From positions 930,001-994,000 of the forward strand of contig RHLJ01000001.1 in NCBI GenBank assembly GCA_003712055.1: a stretch of 64,000 nt of DNA, read 5' to 3'. The translations under genes and the position numbers were made by a program. Below the pieces are notes generated by a model. The model saw nothing but the letters and a program-made list of their open reading frames with translations. It made no database searches and was not told where the DNA came from. This DNA is from Balneola sp. (GTDB lineage: Bacteria; Bacteroidota; Rhodothermia; Balneolales; Balneolaceae). This document shows, one piece after another, positions 33,786-41,589 of this stretch (position 1 is the first letter of the stretch; every line of letters starts with the position of its first letter).

Positions 33786-34521
33786 GATTCTTCAGAAAAG
33801 TATGAATATGTTTTGCAAGCTCTGCCGCTCCTTCCGTATCACTATGAAGGCAAATCGTTTGAGCAGTTATTGGCTTTGTATCACCAGAAAATGTATTCAC
33901 TTCCCCATTCATTACCATGGAATAGATCTGGTCTAATACCTCTTCCCTCTTATGAAGGACAGCACCTTCCAGGCTCCTGGATCGCAAACTCAAATCATCT
34001 TCATAACTTCGGTCAGCAAATACTTCGTAAACCACGTCCAGTCCTAAATCCAGGGCTATTCGTGAAGAAATAAAACCTTCTGGTAAATATACTTTGATAT
34101 TTCCAGCTACGGATTTAATGACTTCAAGTACAGTTTGTGCCGTCTCTTTATCTTTTGCCGCATAATTGTACAAAGCTCCATGAGGTTTAATATGATGAAG
34201 TGCCAACCCTTCCTTATCAAGAATGGATAAAAATGATTCGAGTTGCTCTTTTATGCTATCCGATAACTTCTCCTGGGTGATATCCATCACCACTCTTCCA
34301 AAATTCTCTCTATCTGGATAACCCGGATGAGCGCCAATGGTCACGTAGTTTTCCTGAGCCATTTTCATTGTTGTACGCATCGAATACTCATCCCCAATAT
34401 GCCCGCCGCATGCAATATTACAAGATGAGATATAGGGCATGATCGCTTCATCCCTTAACCTGTGTTCCGGGGTTTTCCATTCTCCCAGATCACAATTAAG
34501 ATCTATTCGTTTTGTACTCAT
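33760..34521 (-). CDS. pxpA: 5-oxoprolinase subunit A (LamB/YcsF family)
   Basis: PxpA opens the family with IDLNCDLGEW and continues SSCNIACGGHIGDEYSMRTTMKMA, IGAHPGYPDRENFGR, HIKPHGALYN and CLHSDTEGAAELA, all hallmark segments of LamB/YcsF proteins. It binds 5-oxoproline and completes the PxpABC enzyme. At 253 aa it is full length. The ATG overlaps the stop of the upstream Nramp-like gene by four bases. Confidence 0.95.
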   Translation of the reverse strand: MSTKRIDLNCDLGEWKTPEHRLRDEAIMPYISSCNIACGGHIGDEYSMRTTMKMAQENYVTIGAHPGYPDRENFGRVVMDITQEKLSDSIKEQLESFLSILDKEGLALHHIKPHGALYNYAAKDKETAQTVLEVIKSVAGNIKVYLPEGFISSRIALDLGLDVVYEVFADRSYEDDLSLRSRSLEGAVLHKREEVLDQIYSMVMNGEVNTFSGDTKPITAQTICLHSDTEGAAELAKHIHTFLKNHEVAILPE

Positions 34522-35750
34522 AGAAAATGAAATACTGAATTCAAACTTCGGAAGCTTATCAGAACAGTGACCAAAATTACTCCCAAAGCCAGAATGTTCT
34601 GAACTTTTGAGTTTACATACTCTCCTAACAAGGATGATTTATTCATAATGTACAACAGAAAAGCCGCTACCAAAGGTAACAAGATGCCATTTGCTACCTG
34701 AGCGAACTGAATGATCTGTACAGGGTTAATTCCTAACATGGAAAAAATAACACCAATGATAAGGATCACCATCCAAATTGATTTAAATCGAAAAGAAGAT
34801 GTACCCTCTTCCCAACCTAGTATGCCTTTGGCTGTATAGGCTGCTGCTAGCGGAGCAGTGATAGCTGAAGAAATTCCGGCAGCAAATAATCCTGCTCCTA
34901 AAAAGTATCCTGACCAACTTCCTAATAACGGTTCCAATTGGGCTGCCATATCCGCAGCATTCGAGATGCCTCTTTCTCCAAACAAAGCAGTAGCACTAGT
35001 TATAATTATAGATGCAGAAATCAGTCCTCCCAAAATGATCGCTACATTATTCTCCCTTCTTAACTCAGGAAGTTCCTCCACTTTTTTGTACTTGTTTTGC
35101 ACTACTGATGCATGTAAGAATAGATTATAAGGAACCACCGTCGTGCCTATCAGTGCTACTACAGTAAGAAATTGTTCTGCTGAAGCTTTTGGGATTAATA
35201 AGCCCTTTAGTACTCCTCCCAAATCTGGTTGAACCACAATAGCTGTGGTCACAAAAACCAGGCTCATCAAACCAACCAATGCTATAAGTGATCTTTCAAT
35301 AATTTTTGAACTGCCCATCACCAGAATTATAAAAGCGATTGCTCCAATAATTATTGGAGGCAGGGAAAGACTAACCCCTCCCAGCTCAATGCTGAAATCT
35401 GATATCAACTCTTCAAAACCGAGTGCTGCACCGGCAATATTTCCACCTTCATAGGCTGCATTACCAATTACTATGGCACCAAGCACTAGACATATCCCTA
35501 AAAAGCGAACGATTGGGTTCGTTAGTTGCTCCCGAATAGCTTCTCCAAAACCCTTCTGTGTTACCAGCCCCAAACGAGCCGACATTTCCTGTAAAACGAT
35601 GGTGGCAATAACAGAAAATAAAAGAGCCCAAAGGAGCATATATCCCGATCTTACTCCGGCAAGAGTACATACGGTAACGGTACCAGGACCTATAAAAGCA
35701 GCTGTTACCAGGGTACTTGGACCAAAATATTTTCTAAGGAATGAATTCAA
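34518..35750 (-). CDS. Nramp-family transporter lacking the metal-binding motifs
   Basis: Polytopic membrane protein (about 11 helices) of the Nramp fold and first gene of the pxp operon. In metal-transporting Nramps TM1 carries DPGN and TM6 carries MPH. Here TM1 reads GPGT (residues 21-24) and TM6 reads VPYN (206-209), so the metal-coordinating Asp, Asn and Met are all replaced. Bacillus subtilis also keeps an Nramp-family gene (ycsG) in its ycsF/kip cluster. I infer transport of 5-oxoproline or a related organic solute rather than Mn2+ or Fe2+. Not proven. Confidence 0.85.
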   Translation of the reverse strand: MNSFLRKYFGPSTLVTAAFIGPGTVTVCTLAGVRSGYMLLWALLFSVIATIVLQEMSARLGLVTQKGFGEAIREQLTNPIVRFLGICLVLGAIVIGNAAYEGGNIAGAALGFEELISDFSIELGGVSLSLPPIIIGAIAFIILVMGSSKIIERSLIALVGLMSLVFVTTAIVVQPDLGGVLKGLLIPKASAEQFLTVVALIGTTVVPYNLFLHASVVQNKYKKVEELPELRRENNVAIILGGLISASIIITSATALFGERGISNAADMAAQLEPLLGSWSGYFLGAGLFAAGISSAITAPLAAAYTAKGILGWEEGTSSFRFKSIWMVILIIGVIFSMLGINPVQIIQFAQVANGILLPLVAAFLLYIMNKSSLLGEYVNSKVQNILALGVILVTVLISFRSLNSVFHFL

Positions 35751-36139
35751 GACTAATTAGTGTGGGCTATTTTTATTTATGAGTCATTAAAATTATTATT
35801 GGTCGAAAGGAAGGGAAACCTTTTACCTAAATCAATGTCCTGAAAACATGTTTTTATATAAAGGAATATCAAACATAGACATTGATGTATTATCCTTATT
35901 ACTTTCAGAGTCTTAAAAAATCACCATAATTAATCTACACGAAGTAAACCAGGCATTGATTAGCTATTTGAAGTGATATTGTTTTCTATGCCATATAAGA
36001 ACAGTAATAAAATTTCCTCAGCCAGCCTATGAGATTATGTACTATTACTACTCCTAACTTCGTATCATGGTGGGATTCATATCCGTTGTTCGGATTCCAA
36101 AACAGAAGAGTAAAACACGAAATCAGGTGATCATCCAGG
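35751..36139. other. Intergenic region without recognisable gene
   Basis: This 389-base divergent region holds the promoters of the Nramp/pxp operon and of the SRPBCC gene. It is AT-rich. I see no convincing -33/-7 pair, RNA gene or repeat. An open minus-strand stretch reaching into the SRPBCC gene shows no family features. Confidence 0.4.
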
Positions 36140-36580
36140 ATGGAAAACAGCATTGAGTTAAGAACTACTATTTCTACTAACCCAGAAGGAGTCTGGGATG
36201 CTTTAACAAACCCAGACAAAATCGAGCAATATATGTTCGGCGCACGCTGTGAAAGCGACTGGAAACCAGGTAGTAAAGCGAATTTTTTTGTTACTCAGGA
36301 TGAAAAAGAGATGACTGTGACAAAAGGAGAAGTAATTCGTGTTCAGGAAAATAAACTTCTCGAACATACTCTTTTCCCGGCAAACTCAAATATTGAGGAC
36401 ACACCCGAGAATTATATTGTAATCCTTTACGAGCTCGCCCCTATCTCTGACAGCGAAACAGAGCTCACTATTACACAAAAAGGATATAAGTACGTTGAAA
36501 ACGGATTAGAGCGATACATTGAAACTCAAAAAGGTTGGAAAGTAGCTCTTCCTAAATTGAAAGAAGTGGCAGAAGAATAG
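36140..36580 (+). CDS. SRPBCC (AHSA1-like) domain protein
   Basis: A 146-aa single-domain START/AHSA1-type protein: IELRTTISTNPEGVWDALTNPDKIEQYMFGARCESDWKPGSKANFFV opens the helix-grip fold, and a long C-terminal helix (NGLERYIETQKGWKVALPKLKEVAEE) closes it. The fold binds hydrophobic ligands or co-chaperones Hsp90. The specific role is unknown. Single gene between the pxp operon and the convergent glycosyltransferase. Confidence 0.88.
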   Translation: MENSIELRTTISTNPEGVWDALTNPDKIEQYMFGARCESDWKPGSKANFFVTQDEKEMTVTKGEVIRVQENKLLEHTLFPANSNIEDTPENYIVILYELAPISDSETELTITQKGYKYVENGLERYIETQKGWKVALPKLKEVAEE

Positions 36581-36589
36581 CTATATCGG

Positions 36590-37684
36590 TTAGCTTAACT
36601 TTTCATCGTATACATCTATACACGTCTTCCAATTATAACCTTGTACGAGCTCCTGGGTATTAATCGATCTGAGTTGATCCCAGTTGATAAGCATATGTTC
36701 CAGGGCTGAAGAAAAATTACCTGCTTCGTACAGTAATGTGCCCTTCAAGTCCTCCGAAAGGTGTTCGGGATAAGCTAATCGATCAGGGAGTAAGGGAATA
36801 CAGTTGCAATACATTGCTTCGACGACACTTCCTCCAAAAAAATCCTGAATAGAAGTAACGGGTAAAATATCCGCCCTCCATAGCCAGGAAGCATACTCGC
36901 CACTTTCTTTAGTAAATCCCCAGTGCAAGATTTCTTCCTTAAACCATTCCTCGGCCTGATTAAAAATTGGAGGAATTACATCGTTCTGTTCACCTAATAC
37001 TGCAAGCTTAAAAGCTATCCCCTTTTCCTTGATCTCGAGCAATCCGTTAAAAAATTCCTCAGGGTTTTTATCATATTCCCATCTATGATTCCACAGGATT
37101 ACCGGCACTGAATTCTTTGCTTCTACTCTGTATTCATCAAGCCGGGATAAATCTAATCCAAGGGATAGTACCTCACTCTTAGCTTCAATATGCTGGATAT
37201 TGTTTTTATCTCTTTTGTCCGGGAACTGGTTCAAGAAAGCGGGAAGAGCATTTAAGAAAGAATCCTTATGGTATTTGGAATTAAAGAAAATCTTATCTGC
37301 AGCTATTGCTGAGGCATAGTTGATGAAAGCATAATGATTATCCCGTCGATTTTTGACATCCCGATCTTGAGGAGACCATGGGTAAGTGAGCTGATTTTCA
37401 TGAAAATAGATACTAACAGGTATTCCGACTGACTTCTTCCTTGTAAGAGCTAAAAAGGTAGTTAAATCCAGCATTGAGGAAGCAATAATGGAATCAGGCA
37501 TCTCTTCAAGTTGATTGAATTGCTCAGCTAAGGAAACAGCCCCGCCATGCATCCTCCACTTCCAGTGCCTGCCCGGCAGGCTTAGAATGTCTACACTATG
37601 AGAAGAGTATTTCTTGAATCCCTCACACCATTGGCGGTGGGAACCAGAAAAGAATGGCTCCAATAGTAAAATGTTTCTACCCAT
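36590..37684 (-). CDS. GT4-type glycosyltransferase related to tRNA-queuosine mannosyltransferase (QTMAN/GTDC1, DUF3524)
   Basis: The N-terminus ILLLEPFFSGSHRQWCEGFKKYSSH ... LSLPGRHWKWRMHGGAVSLAEQF is the DUF3524 signature shared with the animal queuosine-tRNA mannosyltransferase GTDC1/QTMAN. The second half is a GT-B nucleotide-sugar domain (WNHRWEYDKNPEEFFNGLL, LGEQND, HWGFTKESGEYASWLWRADILPVTSIQDFFGGSVVEAMYCNCIPLLPDRLAYPEHL). The ATG at 37684 forms a TAATG junction with the upstream gene, and 37690 is an alternative. By homology it may add a sugar to queuosine-tRNA. The bacterial acceptor is inferred only. Confidence 0.83.
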   Translation of the reverse strand: MGRNILLLEPFFSGSHRQWCEGFKKYSSHSVDILSLPGRHWKWRMHGGAVSLAEQFNQLEEMPDSIIASSMLDLTTFLALTRKKSVGIPVSIYFHENQLTYPWSPQDRDVKNRRDNHYAFINYASAIAADKIFFNSKYHKDSFLNALPAFLNQFPDKRDKNNIQHIEAKSEVLSLGLDLSRLDEYRVEAKNSVPVILWNHRWEYDKNPEEFFNGLLEIKEKGIAFKLAVLGEQNDVIPPIFNQAEEWFKEEILHWGFTKESGEYASWLWRADILPVTSIQDFFGGSVVEAMYCNCIPLLPDRLAYPEHLSEDLKGTLLYEAGNFSSALEHMLINWDQLRSINTQELVQGYNWKTCIDVYDEKLS

Positions 37685-38607
37685 TACCAATCCCGGCCTA
37701 TTACTTCGATGATAACTGGTAGATGATCAGAGCCAATATTTGGACCTACTCTTCGATGCATTACATCCAATCCATTGCTAACTAGTGCATGGTCAATGGT
37801 AATTGAAATTAGCGACCAGTAAGTATTCCAGGTTGGTAGCAACCCAAAGTCCTTCCTTGAGTCTCGCACTTCTAATTCGCTAGTTAGTCGTTTGAAATTT
37901 GGAGAAAAGGTTGTGGAATTAAAATCACCAATTAGCACATAAGGCTTATCATAGCTCTTCAAGAAGTCATTAGCCGCTGAAAACATTGCATTTCTCGTAT
38001 CAAATAACTCTTTCGAAACAGGTGGAGGAGGGTGGATATTCATGATTGAAAGCTCCTTCCCATTACCATGTATCTCTACCAATTTTGCAAAAGTATTCCC
38101 GGATTTACTATGAATTATGATAGAACTATCTATTTCAAATTTGCTATACACTCCCATTCCAAACACTCCAGAACTTGGATCAAGCTCCATAAATGGAAAG
38201 TCCTCTTCAAAATCTTTTAAATACTCCATCCAATCGGGAGTAAATTCCTGGAAGACCAGAACGTCAAACTTTCCTCTTCTTATAAAAGTACCGACCTCTT
38301 TATAATTATCATTCGATGATAAAAGATTGATCGAAGCAATCTTTATCCCTTCCTCATAATATGATAATGGCACTGGCCCCAAATTTTTAATCGACGAATA
38401 AAATAGCATTGCTCCCAAAAACAGAGCTACAAAACCTGATTTCCACTTCTTTGCGACTAATAAGAGGACAGCTATTGCAGCGAAATAAATCACATAGTAC
38501 AATCTGAAATGAGAGAAGGCATCAAATACCCAATTCCACCTCCCAAGAAAACCAAGTAAAACTGGGATTAACCCTAATGCGAGGAGGTATTTAGGGAAAT
38601 GCTTCAT
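37684..38607 (-). CDS. Membrane-anchored endonuclease/exonuclease/phosphatase family protein
   Basis: Three N-terminal transmembrane helices (about residues 5-25, 37-50, 57-70) precede an EEP metal-dependent phosphodiesterase domain: IASINLLSSND, DVLVFQEFTPDW (catalytic Glu), LIGDFNSTTFSPNF (Asp and Asn) and SDHLPVIIEV (Asp-His). Such proteins hydrolyse phosphodiester or lipid phosphate bonds on the outer face of the membrane. Substrate is unknown. Its stop overlaps the start of the QTMAN-like gene by one base, so the two are co-transcribed. Confidence 0.87.
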   Translation of the reverse strand: MKHFPKYLLALGLIPVLLGFLGRWNWVFDAFSHFRLYYVIYFAAIAVLLLVAKKWKSGFVALFLGAMLFYSSIKNLGPVPLSYYEEGIKIASINLLSSNDNYKEVGTFIRRGKFDVLVFQEFTPDWMEYLKDFEEDFPFMELDPSSGVFGMGVYSKFEIDSSIIIHSKSGNTFAKLVEIHGNGKELSIMNIHPPPPVSKELFDTRNAMFSAANDFLKSYDKPYVLIGDFNSTTFSPNFKRLTSELEVRDSRKDFGLLPTWNTYWSLISITIDHALVSNGLDVMHRRVGPNIGSDHLPVIIEVIGRDW

Positions 38608-38617
38608 TTATTGATAT

Positions 38618-39643
38618 TTATCTAAGCTCCTGGATCGCTCGTTCTAAAATCGTATCAATGCCATTGGCTGAATCAGCAGAACTAATCCAAACAGGAATAT
38701 CGGGATAGATTCCAGTGTACTGGTAATCCCTCCCTTCCGGAAGTTCTTTTTGCGTATTGGAAACTCTCATTCCCCAACCATTCGGTAAAGATGAAATAAT
38801 AGGATTCCCACTTCCTCCTCCGGTAGTATCTCCAATTATGGTGGCATGAGGAATAGTTCTCATTCCGGAAATAAACCACTCTGTAGAGCTATAACTTCTC
38901 CTGTTTGATAAAACAGCAACGGGTTTCAGATATCGGTCTCCTTCATGAACATCAGTAATTTTTTCCCACCAATCCGAAAAACTGGTCCTGGAATCTGGTA
39001 ACCTGCGCCGGGCACGAAATGAAAATCGAGGCTCATCATTAAACCGGGAAACAATGATATCAGCATTATTTGAATTCCCTCCTCCATTGGATCTTACATC
39101 TATGATGATACCGTCAGTTTCCCATAAAAGACCCAGGATATCATCTATAGCCCGATAATTGGATGTGGGTAAGCTCCCCGTAAACGTGCTTATTTTTATG
39201 TATCCAATATTCTCCCCATCGATTATTCCATAATCGAGTGCATTATTCCAGGATTTATATTCGCTGAAATAACCGGAAATATCTTCTAATTGGTTTTCTG
39301 GATATTGATCATACCATCCTGTATAGCTGATTGCTCCTCCATTAGTAAAAAAGACGTTGCTGTGGCCATCTTGTAACACATTGATTAACCCTTGAAGAGA
39401 AGTAGTTAATTCGCTGGTAGTTGGATTATCTACCAGGTTTTGCCGATTTACCTGGTAAGCGGAGTCAAAATCAACATTCAGGTATTCGAAGAAGGAGAAT
39501 TTTGAATCTACTTCATCATAAAAGATATCGTAGGTTACCAGAGGATCATCGGAATCCACATCTGAACCCAGAAAAAGGTCTTCGCATTGAACGAGAACAA
39601 TGCTTACAAAAAGAAGGAGTACTATTTTTTTTAGAGCGTCCAA
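38618..39643 (-). CDS. S41 family (C-terminal-processing) peptidase lipoprotein
   Basis: Lipoprotein signal with lipobox VLVQC near residue 20. Tail-specific-protease core: GYIKISTFTG, DGIIIDVRSNGGGNSNNADI, and the catalytic serine in LSNRRSYSSTEWFISGMRTIPHATIIGDTTGGGSGNP. No PDZ domain is evident, so it belongs to the PDZ-less S41 lipoproteins common in Bacteroidota. Likely located at the outer membrane or periplasm. Its 5' end overlaps the upstream beta-barrel-like gene by 13 bases, part of a four-gene minus-strand run. Confidence 0.88.
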   Translation of the reverse strand: MDALKKIVLLLFVSIVLVQCEDLFLGSDVDSDDPLVTYDIFYDEVDSKFSFFEYLNVDFDSAYQVNRQNLVDNPTTSELTTSLQGLINVLQDGHSNVFFTNGGAISYTGWYDQYPENQLEDISGYFSEYKSWNNALDYGIIDGENIGYIKISTFTGSLPTSNYRAIDDILGLLWETDGIIIDVRSNGGGNSNNADIIVSRFNDEPRFSFRARRRLPDSRTSFSDWWEKITDVHEGDRYLKPVAVLSNRRSYSSTEWFISGMRTIPHATIIGDTTGGGSGNPIISSLPNGWGMRVSNTQKELPEGRDYQYTGIYPDIPVWISSADSANGIDTILERAIQELR

Positions 39644-40392
39644 AACAAACCTGCTGTAAAATATCTTCTTAAGAGTTTTTGGGTTTCCGGGTTTTCAAAA
39701 CGATGGTATTTGAGACGAAACTCAGCTTTAAACGTCACATTTTCGGATAAGGGAAACCACCCTCTCAAAGAACTATTGACGCTGTTGTATGTATGCCATT
39801 CCAGATTATAATTTCTATTCTCTCGTAAACTTTCTGGCCGGCTACCATAAGAAAGAAATCCGAATCCCAGCTGGTATTGCACAAAAGAATCTTTTAACTC
39901 AAATTCAGAAAGTACATGGAAAACTGGTCCTGCTACATTCATCTCATATGAGAACTCTTGTTGATTTGTCCAGCTTGTTTGTAGAAAATAATCGTAATAA
40001 GAAAAATGCCCGCCCTGGGAAACGCCGAGAAAAATATCAGTCTTACTACTCAGTGAATAAACTTTACGGAAATACGAGATATCCATCTCATAATTCATAC
40101 CCTCAAGCCTCTCCGTATTCGAGCCATCAAAGCGATCCATTGTGAAACCGTGCTGTAAGTAACTGATGGTAAATTTATGCTTGTCCGACTGGTAACTAAT
40201 CTCGGGGTTTAATACCACGAAACCAGCAGACTCAAACCTAAATTGACTCAGAAGATAATCTCGTTGATCGAGAGAAGTGGTACCAATATTCGTACCAAAA
40301 AACCATTGGGCTTGAACGCTAACACTCAGAAACAGACTCAGTGCAAGAATCAACCATTTGGCTTTACCGATTACCACCGCGAACTCTCCCAA
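39631..40392 (-). CDS. Probable outer membrane beta-barrel protein, unknown function
   Basis: Signal peptide (KAKWLILALSLFLSVSVQAQ) followed by alternating amphipathic strands rich in aromatic residues (FVVLNPEISYQSDKHKFTISYLQHGF, FVQYQLGFGFLSYGS, FKAEFRLKYHRF) and a C-terminal strand ending FTAGLFWTL, all hallmarks of an outer-membrane barrel. No named family is recognised. The ATG at 40392 lies 22 bases inside the GNAT gene. A GTG at 40377, overlapping the GNAT stop, would give a more normal signal peptide and is a good alternative start. Confidence 0.65.
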   Translation of the reverse strand: MGEFAVVIGKAKWLILALSLFLSVSVQAQWFFGTNIGTTSLDQRDYLLSQFRFESAGFVVLNPEISYQSDKHKFTISYLQHGFTMDRFDGSNTERLEGMNYEMDISYFRKVYSLSSKTDIFLGVSQGGHFSYYDYFLQTSWTNQQEFSYEMNVAGPVFHVLSEFELKDSFVQYQLGFGFLSYGSRPESLRENRNYNLEWHTYNSVNSSLRGWFPLSENVTFKAEFRLKYHRFENPETQKLLRRYFTAGLFWTL

Positions 40393-40823
40393 AAGTAGTA
40401 ATTATGTTCTTCGTCCAAAGTCCACCCTGTTCTTGGATATAGCTGATTACCAATGTGATTCTTTTTTGCCGTTTCCAGATACATGCCGGCCGCTACGGTA
40501 TCTTTACAAAGTTGTTTAGCTCTTTCAATGAGAGCTTTTGAAAATCCCATCCCCCTAAATTCAGGTGCTACATACAGATCATTTAATACCCATAAACGCT
40601 TCATTCTGGTGGAAGAAAATAACGGATAGAGCTGGGTGAAACCTGTGGCTTGGCCACCCTCATTCCTCGAAATGAAAATCACTGATTCTTCCTTTTCTAT
40701 TCTGTCCCTCAAAAAAGCTTTCGCCGCTTCCATGTCCGATTCTTGTTCATAAAACACACGATATCCATCAAACAGATGAGCAAGGTCATTTAGATCTTCT
40801 AAACCAGCTTGATAAATATTCAT
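40371..40823 (-). CDS. GNAT family N-acetyltransferase
   Basis: A 150-aa acetyltransferase fold. The acetyl-CoA pyrophosphate-binding motif A is readable as LNDLYVAPEFRGMGFSKALIERAKQLC (RGMGFS), followed by YLETAKKNHIGNQLYPRTGWTLDEEHNYYFW. Substrate is unknown. It overlaps the beta-barrel gene at its 3' end and lies one base from the next upstream gene, in a minus-strand operon. Confidence 0.9.
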   Translation of the reverse strand: MNIYQAGLEDLNDLAHLFDGYRVFYEQESDMEAAKAFLRDRIEKEESVIFISRNEGGQATGFTQLYPLFSSTRMKRLWVLNDLYVAPEFRGMGFSKALIERAKQLCKDTVAAGMYLETAKKNHIGNQLYPRTGWTLDEEHNYYFWESSRW

Positions 40824-40824
40824 A

Positions 40825-41535
40825 TCAGTCAGGGAAAGCGGTTAATCTTTTGAGTTGTATAGTAAGTGCTTCTCTTTTCCAGGTCATCGAATCCTCATTT
40901 TCAAATGAAAGTGCCCAGTAGTCTAAACTCTTTTTTTCGTCATAATACAGGATATCCAGTGTTGGGCGATGAGCATCAACTCGCCACATGCCGGAGGTTC
41001 TGCCTTCCGAGGTCATAACATTTACAAGATTATCCCACCTAATATGATAAAACCATGACCCATCTTTGGTATAGTCTTTTGTGATATCCGTTTCTCCTTC
41101 CAAAACCAGTTCGATTTGCCATAACCCAACTACATTAGTTCTTAGATCCTTTGGTACTTCTGTAATCCGCTCATAAGTAACGGTTACCTCTTGCCCATCC
41201 TCCGTCCTTTTCCAATACATGAGCTCATCACTTACAATGTCGACAGTAAAAGCACCGAATTCATTATCGAATCCAGTGATAGTGGTTAATGAGAGTTTTG
41301 ACGTTTGTTCATTAAAAAGCCACGTTCCATCACCGTTTTGAAGCCATCCATTTCCGGTAGTAAAGCTTCCGTCTTCGTTGAACATACTCCACTTGGCCAC
41401 TGGGGTCATTTCCTCGGTTCCAACCTGAACTTTGGTAGCTTCCCATAAGCCGGAGATTTGGGCATTTGATAGAGAAACGTTTAGTAATAGAAAGGAAATA
41501 ATTAGAAGTGCTCTTTTTGCAGTAGTAAAAATCAT
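40825..41535 (-). CDS. Exported protein with two lipocalin-like repeats
   Basis: Signal peptide (MIFTTAKRALLIISFLLLNVSLSNAQ) then two similar halves: ISGLWEATKVQVG ... WSMFNEDGSFTTGNG ... LMYWKRTEDGQEVTVTYERI and VVGLWQIELVLEG ... YTKDGSWFYHIRW ... SMTWKREALTIQLKRL. Both begin GLW and end with a W-K-R-x-x strand, so the gene looks like an internal duplication of a lipocalin-like stress-protein domain. Ligand and role are unknown. First gene of the minus-strand run down to the S41 peptidase. Confidence 0.7.
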   Translation of the reverse strand: MIFTTAKRALLIISFLLLNVSLSNAQISGLWEATKVQVGTEEMTPVAKWSMFNEDGSFTTGNGWLQNGDGTWLFNEQTSKLSLTTITGFDNEFGAFTVDIVSDELMYWKRTEDGQEVTVTYERITEVPKDLRTNVVGLWQIELVLEGETDITKDYTKDGSWFYHIRWDNLVNVMTSEGRTSGMWRVDAHRPTLDILYYDEKKSLDYWALSFENEDSMTWKREALTIQLKRLTAFPD

Positions 41536-41589
41536 TGATAACTATTTATTCCTGAATTTGCGACTGAACAAGGTACTAATCTTTTGTAC

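Noticed and set aside
35986-36219. Minus-strand 77-aa open frame over the start of the SRPBCC gene
   Set aside because: Half lies antisense to a clear gene and the rest shows no family pattern.
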